From Cystobasidium ongulense (taxonomy: Eukaryota > Basidiomycota > Cystobasidiomycetes > Cystobasidiales > Cystobasidiaceae), in assembly GCA_022835595.1 (NCBI GenBank), contig BQUP01000004.1, forward strand, positions 248,001-312,000: a stretch of 64,000 nucleotides of DNA, read 5' to 3'. The position numbers and the translations under genes are program-made. The notes under the pieces are model-generated. The model was not told where the DNA came from, searched no databases, and worked only from the letters and a program-made list of their open reading frames with translations. Within the stretch, counting starts at the first letter, position 1, and each line of letters opens with the position of its first letter. Below are positions 57,019 through 64,000 of this stretch, piece by piece.

Positions 57019-57582
57019 TGCCTATTCCTCGTTTCAACCCTTCGGACCCCAAGATTCCTTCCCAGGTCCAGCCATTTAAGATCGCCCCGCCGAAAGATGC
57101 CTTTGCTCGTGAGATTACAGCTCTGCCGTCTCATGATACGACAAGAGTATGTGCTAAGACAGTCTTCATACTTCTCCAGTATTCTCGTCTAGTGGTGGTA
57201 TGGTGAGTGGCTGCTTCAGAGTACTGGCATGATTGATAGACCAGCAATACTGAGACCATTCTCACTTGCATCGCATTCAGGCAATAGCAGCAGCAGCCAT
57301 GTTCACTCGTATCCCAGTACTAGCCTTTGCTTCTTTCCTGGTGTCCGTGTTGGCACTGTTGAACGCCTCGTCGATACAAGATCCAGATTCGAGCGGCTCT
57401 CCATGGACAAGCTTGATGTGGGTGGTTCACGTCTCTCCTGCATAGACCTAGAGACATGTATGGAAAGCTGACACGTTCTATTTCTACCGTCCAGCATGTC
57501 GATCTCTGCCATTGTGAATGTAGAGATGCAGAAGATAATGGATGCACCAGGAGCAAGAGTACTGACACCAACGTCGACGTGA
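57019..57582 (+). CDS. Asterix / WDR83OS homologue (PAT complex)
   Basis: Small ER membrane protein; in animals Asterix pairs with CCDC47 in the PAT complex that shields membrane helices during insertion. Three exons: MPIPRFNPSDPKIPSQVQPF...PSHDTTR, then AIAAAAMFTRIPVLAFASFL...DSSGSPWTSL, then IMSISAIVNVEMQKIMDAP. The second intron uses GTGGGT...CGTCCAG and joins SLI to MSISAIV, matching the family's closing helix (SFMLSISAVVMSY in animals, from memory). The product is about 115 residues with two or three hydrophobic segments and ends TPTST before TGA. Without splicing the last exon the gene looks like a meaningless fragment, so it may be missed by automatic calling. Confidence 0.72.
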
Positions 57583-57766
57583 GGAGGGGGTGAGACAGAA
57601 CAGGAATATATGCGTAGCTTGAACTGTAACGTGTATCATGTGTGTAGTCCGGGCTCTCGCGCGTGGATGCAGTCCAGTCACAATTCGCGACTCGACAGCA
57701 TCGTATTGCTTCGCACATCAGCACGTGCTTTCCCTTCTCTTTGCTCCAACTGTTTCTTCTCTTATC

Positions 57767-60451
57767 ATGGACATTGACACTCTAGTAGCACGATGGCTAG
57801 ACCAAGACAAGGTTAATATGCATCCCTCAAAGTGCATCTCCATCCCAGCCCAGAGCTGAATCTTTGCCAATGCTGTTTCCTGCACTCTACTCCGCTGGCG
57901 ACTGCAACAAACAGAACGAGACAACCCGCAGAGAGATACTGGATCTCCAGAAACAAAAGAAAACAGATGAACTGCATTCGCGACTTGATAAGAGGATTGG
58001 CTTTGGCACTGCTGGTGCGTTGCCTCTCAGCCTCCGAGGGTCTGGCATCGATCACGTGGACTGAGTAAATCCGTAGGGCTAAGAGCTCCTATGGAGGCTG
58101 GCTTCGCCAGGATGAACGACCTTACAGTACTTCAAGCCACTCAGGTACGTTTGCTGTCTCGGCTTTCCTCCTTCCACAGCGCATGCTGGATCGGTCTGCT
58201 TAGCTCTTTCCTTCTATCTGACCAGGGATTGTGTGCATACATGCTGCGACAAGATCCAGAAGCAGCCACCAAGGGCGTAGTCATAGGTCATGTAAGCCCT
58301 TATAGCCTTTTTCATGCCGAGATAGAGTCCCCAGGACTCATCTGAGAAATCCGTCAACTAATCTATGATACACAATTGTGAATTGACGACATCAGGACCA
58401 TCGGAACAATTCAGAACGATTTGCAAAGTTGGCCGCAGCTATCTTCCTACGCCAAAACGTCCGAGTCTACTTCCTTAAAGGCCTGGTCTGTACTCCTATG
58501 GTTCCGTTCACGATTGGAAGGGTCGGCGCAGCTGGAGGTATCATGATTACTGCTTCGCACAATCCAGCTAAAGACAATGGATGTGGGTTTTCTTCTGCAT
58601 TTTTCTTATTCTGAAAGGATACAAGAATGTTGACCGCATTCGTTTCCTTCCGCAGACAAGGTATACTGTAAGCTTTACAGACAGTCGTGCCTGTCAGAGA
58701 CGCCTGCAAGCTCATCAGGCGGAATCTACTTCGACAGGGTCAAATGGCGTACAAATCATTCCGCCGCACGACTCAGGCATCGCTAAATCGATAGAGGCGC
58801 ATCTAGATATACCAGATGAGAGCTGGAAACCGGAAGACATCATTGCTGCTTCTGATCTTTACATTGATCAGACGGAGAAGCTCAAGGAAGCTTATATCGA
58901 AACACTTGCCCGTCATCCTGTAGCTGGGTAGGTACGATCTTTACGAATGGCCTAGTATCGAAACTTGACATTTTACACGACTTGAATATCGGCTAGTACG
59001 AAGAAACAACCATTCGAATTCGTCTATACACCAGTGCATGGTGTAGGTCTTCCATTTGTAGAGTCGATCTTATCAGCCTATAATTTCCCTTCATCAAGTA
59101 TGCACGTCGTTTCCGAACAAGCGAAACCCGATCCTTTCTTTTCGACCGTTAAATTCCCCAATCCAGAAGAAAAAGGTGCCCTAGACATGGCAATGAAATT
59201 AGCAGATGGAAAGAATGTAAAAATCGTGTTCGCTAATGATCCGGATGCGGACAGATTTTCGGTTGCTGAAAAGGGAACGTAAGCTACTTTTGCGTGCCCC
59301 GTGGCATACATGCATGCTCTGATGCTTTCTTCGATTTCAGTGAAGGGTGGAGACAATTTACAGGCGATCAGATAGGCGTCATGTTAGGCGTCTGGATTTA
59401 TCGGCAATACAAAGCTTCAAGGAAGGACGTATGTGAGTTGGAATGTATTTGTAATACAGAAAAGGTGGTATTACACGTCGAACTAATTTTCATTTTGTCT
59501 GACTTGTAGCCAAACTCGCAATGCTCGCTTCTACGGTCTCTTCGAAGATGCTGGCTATCGTAGCTCAGAAAGAAGGGTTCCAATTCCGCGAGACATTGAC
59601 AGGCTTCAAGTGAATTTCTGCCTTTATACAAATTACGCCCATGTGTAGCTGATTACTGCTTCCATCGCCTACATTTTGTTTCCACAGATGGCTAGGAAAC
59701 GCTGCCAAAGAGCTCGAAACCCAAGGATTTGATGCTGAATTGTATGTTCTCCGAAACCAAACAAGTTCACGATGACCTGACCTTCACTTTTCTGATAGTG
59801 CCTACGAAGAAGCTATCGGCTACATGGTATCAAAAGATATCCATGACAAGGACGGAGTATGTCATAATGTATCGCTGAGAGAATCATACAAGCTGATTGC
59901 CGATCTATGTTTCATTGAAGGTATCGGCACTAGCTCTTTTCGCTTGCCTTACCTCTGAGCTCTATAGTCAAGACCAATCTCTTCATTCATATATGGCTTC
60001 GCTATACGACACATACGGTCATTTCGTAAATCTAAACTCATACTGGATATGTCGAGATTCTACCAAGATGGCTCGCTTATTCAATGAAGTCAGAAAATCC
60101 AGTCCTGGACAAGATTATCCCGTGACGTTGGGCGAATGGCCTATCGCGCGCGTGAAGGACATCACAGAAGGCTACGATTCTTCTGAACCCGACAAGAGAC
60201 TTCGTGCTCTGCCTGTCGATAAGAGCGGGCAGATGCTGTCCTTCGAATTGGATGTAGGCCAAAACCCAGAGAATGGACTGGATGGATTGAGAGGAACTGT
60301 TAGAACAAGTGGTACAGAACCGAAATGCAAGTACTATCTAGAAGGATGGGGCTCCGATGAGGAGGTCGTAAGGAAAGCGCTGCAAAGTCTCCGAGATGCT
60401 ATTGCAGTCGAATGGTTAAAAGTTGTCCAGGAGGGACTGGAATCGCCGTAG
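57767..60451 (+). CDS. PGM2-type phosphoglucomutase/phosphopentomutase
   Basis: Alpha-D-phosphohexomutase superfamily. The phosphopentomutase branch links ribose 1-phosphate and ribose 5-phosphate. Start at 57767 (MDIDTLVARWLDQDK). Motifs: IGFGTAGLRAPMEAGFARMN, GVVIGHDHRNNSERFAKLAA, the phosphoserine loop [34 protein letters not shown], the metal-binding DPDADR, the sugar-binding FAYEEAIGYMV (EEAIG) and the phosphate-binding RTSGTEPK. The GLRAPMEAG and [16 protein letters not shown] forms are those of PGM2/yeast Pgm3 rather than PGM1. A 12-base exon (58656-58667) encodes part of YKVYW. Many introns; intact. Next to PRPP synthetase by about 6 kb, a related supply step. Confidence 0.93.
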
Positions 60452-60735
60452 ATGCTCTTGTATCTTCAGCTTATCATCTTTCGTCGCAAATTATCATCGT
60501 AATGCAAATCATTTATGAGCAATTAGCTCGATGGCATCCCTATCGTCGTTCTTGTACTATGTAAGACGCTCTCGCAGACAGAATGGCACAGCACGTTGCA
60601 CGCAGACACGAATGTAGCAAGAGTTGTCTGCAACACCCTTGAATGGCCGAAGTGGTTTACGGTAGGATAGTAATCTAGATGATATCGAAGCTGGGAGAAG
60701 TGTGAAGCCAAGAGAGGAACTGCATATACGTGTAA

Positions 60736-61667
60736 CTAAACTGTCTCGACAGATCCGTACTCGCTCTCCTGCATGTCGATAACGTAGAACGGACGTTAGC
60801 GGTTGTTCACCGTGCAAGCTGAAGAAATGCTAATGCCTCCGGAATTGTTTCACTTACCACGCCTGGCTCAAGCATGCTAGCATGGCCTAGGATCAATACA
60901 CTCGAAGCTCCTACGATCCAGAATATCGTACTTAGCGGGGCAGCGAGCCATAATAGAGGGATACCAATGACGAAAAGACCGGTGTATAATGATTTTTGGG
61001 TTACTGGTCCACTTTCTCCTGTTGCCGAGGGTTCAGGGGCTATCCATTCAAACGTAAATATGAAGAATGTCAGCTTATCCTTTGGCCGGAAGGAACGTCT
61101 TGCCAGCGTGACTGAGCACCATTCCGTCACGCACCGAACTTGTTGATGGCGATGAAACCGCCAGACAGGAAGCCGATGGCGATGAGCAGGAGGGGATTCG
61201 TGAGAAGAGCATAGACAGCGAGCAGGGCGACTGAAAGTATGCAATGCAAGCAGAGGTCAGCCATGGACAGCTTGGAAACATGCGTACATGTCGTAGCCCA
61301 GCGTCAACGTGTCACTAGGAACCGCTGCCACTGGCTACAGACGAAGCCGTTCCTGCAACGTTTGGCATTGTGTGCTCAACGTACCAACAAGTGAATAGTT
61401 TCCACCAAAGTATCTAGTGTTATGGCTTATCCGCCTCGTAGCGTCGTTGAGGTCCTGGGGTCTCGAGACGCGCTGAACGTCAAAGAACTCTTGAGGCGGT
61501 CTCAGGGCTGATAGGCGAGTTTGCTGGAATTCCTTGAGCAGCCGTGTCAGCATGTCGTGGACTTTGCATTGCACGCTTGAAGTTGCATGAAATGAAAAGT
61601 GCCTTACCCTGAAGTCTCGCAGCGCGCCTGGTGCATTTGCGATTAACGCTTGAACTTGAGCTGCCAT
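60736..61667 (-). CDS. PRA1 family protein (prenylated Rab acceptor, Yip3-like)
   Basis: Small membrane protein of the ER/Golgi that binds prenylated Rab GTPases. The start at 61667 gives MAAQVQALIANAPGALRD. The family block is FQQTRLSALRPPQEFFDVQR, NDATRRISHNTRYFGGNYSL, VALLAVYALLTNPLLLIAIG and GGFIAINKF, then SLYTGLFVIGIPLLWLAAPL and TIFWIVGASSVLILGHASML. The last intron leads to ESEYGSVETV before TAG. The length, about 180 residues, and the paired hydrophobic hairpins fit. It shares a divergent promoter with the GGT gene. Confidence 0.9.
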
Positions 61668-62163
61668 TGTGCGGTGCTTGTGGACGGAGCGAGCGAGGTC
61701 AGGGCACGATACAGCGTGCAGATTACTACTAGTGCCTACCTGTGTTCTGATCTGGACGAGAGTTGGGCTCTATCGAATGTGGTCAGAACAAAGCTGCGGA
61801 AAGTGCGTTTCGCTTCAAAGGCACAGCTCTCTGCGCGCAGCAACTCACCGTACAGATGCTCGAGGCATGAAAGGTCTCTGATCCACCAGGACTCTCCTCG
61901 AGACACGCGCGTCGAGCACACACACTCAGCATGCGCACGTACACTGTGACTGTCTTGTCGGTGCTGCTTGATGCCGCTGCAGCTGAACGGCTCGATCACG
62001 CGCATTTGGACGTACATGTGCATATCCTGTACTCTTCTGCCCTTGCACACTCCATCAACACCACCTCTGCCAGCCTGGAGCATCCTGCACCGTCTCTAAA
62101 GCACTGGCAGACCATTCGCTCACTCCTCGCAAGACCTCGAGGGCAGCTGGCGCGGCCGACGTT
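61668..62163. promoter_or_regulatory. divergent promoter PRA1 / GGT
   Basis: 496 bases between two start codons on opposite strands. Open frames on both strands overlap here but none has a domain. An ACACACAC run lies at about 61917-61925. Confidence 0.45.
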
Positions 62164-64000
62164 ATGAGTAATCGGCCTTCACAAGACGAGCATCACGACG
62201 ACTCGAATGGGTCTCACCACGAAGGCGGCGCAGCAGACAGCCATGAAAATGCACCTCTGCTAGGTCATGCGAGCAGTCTGCACAGCGCTCGTCCCGCAAA
62301 TCACCACCATGCTGGGCACGTCCACTTCAGCGGCGAGGATCCAGCAACGATACGAGCGAAACGACGGCGGCGCCTCTTTCTGTTCCTAGCTGGGACCTCA
62401 GTTCTTGTCGTTCTTGGAGTCATTGTGATAGTGGGAGCAGTCTATGGCCGTCGCATACGAAGATCACGAGGTGCAAACGACGCTCCTGATTATTCGAAAT
62501 TACCACCTCCGCAACCTGGTCTAAGAAATCCGAGCTATCTGGTCAGAGGCGAGCATGGTGCAGTAGCTTCAGAGACTGAAACATGCAGCCAGATCGGTAT
62601 AGATATCCTAAAAGATGGAGGAAAGGCTACTGATGCCGCCATCGGTAGTGCACTTTGCGGTGAGTCGGTGGTCGTAGTAGTTGTCTCATAAGCACGTGCT
62701 CCCATCCTGTGTCTCTGACAAATGTCTGCCCTCCAGTCGGGGTAGTCAACATGTTCTCTTCAGGCATCGGAGGCGGGGGCTTCCTCGTCATTCGTCCTTC
62801 AGCTTCGTCCAACAATACTACACCCCTGTCTGTCGACTTCCGCGAGACATCACCGTCTGGATCACATGCAAACATGTATGTCGGCTCGGCCGCTGCGTCA
62901 AGAATCGGTGGACTAGCGGTCGGTATACCTGGGGAATTACGAGGCTATGAAGCTGCCTTCAACGCCCACGGAGGAGGAGTTACATGGGACAGGATCTTTC
63001 AGCCTGCTATCAAGCTGGCTGAGGAAGGATGGGCTATTACAGACGAACTCGATAGACGGCTCAGGTTCTTTGGCCAATTCATACTAGAAGACAAAGAGTG
63101 GTCCAGCATATTCGCATTGAAAGACAAGAGCGCCCCTTCCGGGAAGAGGCTGAAGAGGAAGGGAGAGTGGATTAGCAGACCTGCATACGGGCGGACCTTG
63201 CGAGTGTTGGCAGCGGAAGGCGCAGATGCTTTCTATACAGTGAGTCTACATGAGCTACAAGATATAGTTTCTCATCTGACGCGCAATTGCTACAAGGGCC
63301 CAATTGCCGATTCGAGCATAGCTACAATAAAAGCAACAGGCGGTAAGATGACCCATGCAGACTTGGAGAGTTATAAAGCTATAGTGCTACCCGCACTCAA
63401 AGGGACGTATCATAATCGAACGATCTACACGACGCATGCGCCTTCTGCTGGTCCCGTCTTGATTCATCTGCTAAATGTACTAGAAAAGTACAACTTCCCA
63501 AAAGGCGAGAGAGACGGATTGAGCACGCATAGATTCGTTGAAGCGCTCAAATGTAAGTCTCAAGTCGTTTGCTTGCGATACGTCGGCCAGCTCAGTCTAA
63601 TTGTCGTGGATCCAATCATCCTCAGTTGCATTCGCACGGCGCACAAGTCTTGGAGATCCGGCTTTCGCACCGGATCAAGAAGAGCGCGTCAAGACCATAA
63701 TGTCGAAAGCCTTTGCCGAAGAGACACTGAAGAAGATTACAGATGTGAGTGGTGTTTTGTCAACATATCAACAAGCAGTGCTCCTTACTGATTTTCACGT
63801 GACAATAGGATCGGACACACCCTTTTATGTATTATGGGCCTGAATTTGCACACCATGACGATCATGGAACCACCCATTTGTCAGTCGTCGATGGAGAGGG
63901 AGGTGCTGTTGCTCTTACCACGACAGTGAACCTCATCTTTGGGTCGCGAGTAATGGATGCAAAGACAGGCATTATTTTCAACGACGGTAAGTGTACGCAA
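62164..64000 (+). CDS. ECM38: gamma-glutamyltransferase (3' end outside window)
   Basis: Breaks down glutathione and transfers the gamma-glutamyl group; membrane-bound, facing the vacuole lumen or outside. Start at 62164 (MSNRPSQDEHHDDSNG). After a His-rich tail there is one anchor helix (LFLFLAGTSVLVVLGVIVIVG). The enzyme then reads GAVASETETCSQIGIDILKDG, NMFSSGIGGGGFLVI, VDFRETSPSGSHANMYVG, GGLAVGIPGELRGYEAAFNAHG and SLGDPAF. The autocleavage and nucleophile motif is DDHGTTHLSVVDGEG, with Thr at the start of the small subunit, followed by TTTVNLIFGSRVMD. The window ends in an exon just after FNDGK, before the C-terminal part of the small subunit. All visible exons join in frame. Confidence 0.94.

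Overview
This window is nuclear DNA of a fungus, almost certainly a basidiomycete. Nearly every gene is cut by many short introns (mostly about 50-90 bases, GT...AG, with CTGAC/CTAAC-like branch sites just before the acceptor). Genes are densely packed on both strands and the gene set is fungal: polarisome Spa2, signal peptidase Spc3, Sec5, squalene synthase, Bor1-type transporter, CE16 esterases. The class cannot be fixed from the sequence alone. An RNA-dependent RNA polymerase points to active RNAi, and an Ind1/NUBPL homologue points to a respiratory complex I. I see no transposon, LTR element, rRNA, tRNA or CRISPR array.

Layout, left to right: 3' end of SPA2 (+, cut by the window edge); saccharopine-dehydrogenase-like oxidoreductase (+); signal peptidase subunit SPC3 (-); QDE-1-type RNA-dependent RNA polymerase (-) head-to-head with mitochondrial tyrosyl-tRNA synthetase (+); TM9SF/EMP70 nonaspanin (+); glutamate-cysteine ligase (+); a small unknown protein (-); CTP synthase (-); exocyst SEC5 (-) head-to-head with the mitochondrial ABC transporter MDL1 (+); Cu/Zn superoxide dismutase (-) head-to-head with squalene synthase ERG9 (+); a Ser/Thr-rich single-pass membrane protein (-); Bor1-type anion exchanger (+); PAQR/Izh receptor (+); three tandem CE16 GDSL esterases (-), two of them interrupted; a possible orphan gene (+) inside that array; a small multipass membrane protein (+); PRPP synthetase (+); IND1/NUBPL (+); GH47 alpha-mannosidase (+); an Asterix/WDR83OS homologue (+); PGM2-type phosphopentomutase (+); PRA1/Yip3 (-) head-to-head with gamma-glutamyltransferase (+, cut by the right edge).

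Most of this is conserved housekeeping. Common themes are ER and secretory work (SPC3, GH47, Asterix, TM9SF, PRA1, SEC5), thiol and oxidant handling (GCL, GGT, SOD1, MDL1) and nucleotide supply (CTP synthase, PRPP synthetase, phosphopentomutase). The accessory part is the CE16 cluster at about 42.8-48.4 kb, where gene duplication and decay appear to be under way. The oddest features are extreme exon structures (a coding exon that is only the ATG in GCL, and 12-, 17- and 23-base micro-exons elsewhere), a PRPP synthetase whose most conserved segment I cannot find, and a two-codon uORF whose stop overlaps the GH47 start. I found no convincing new multigene system.
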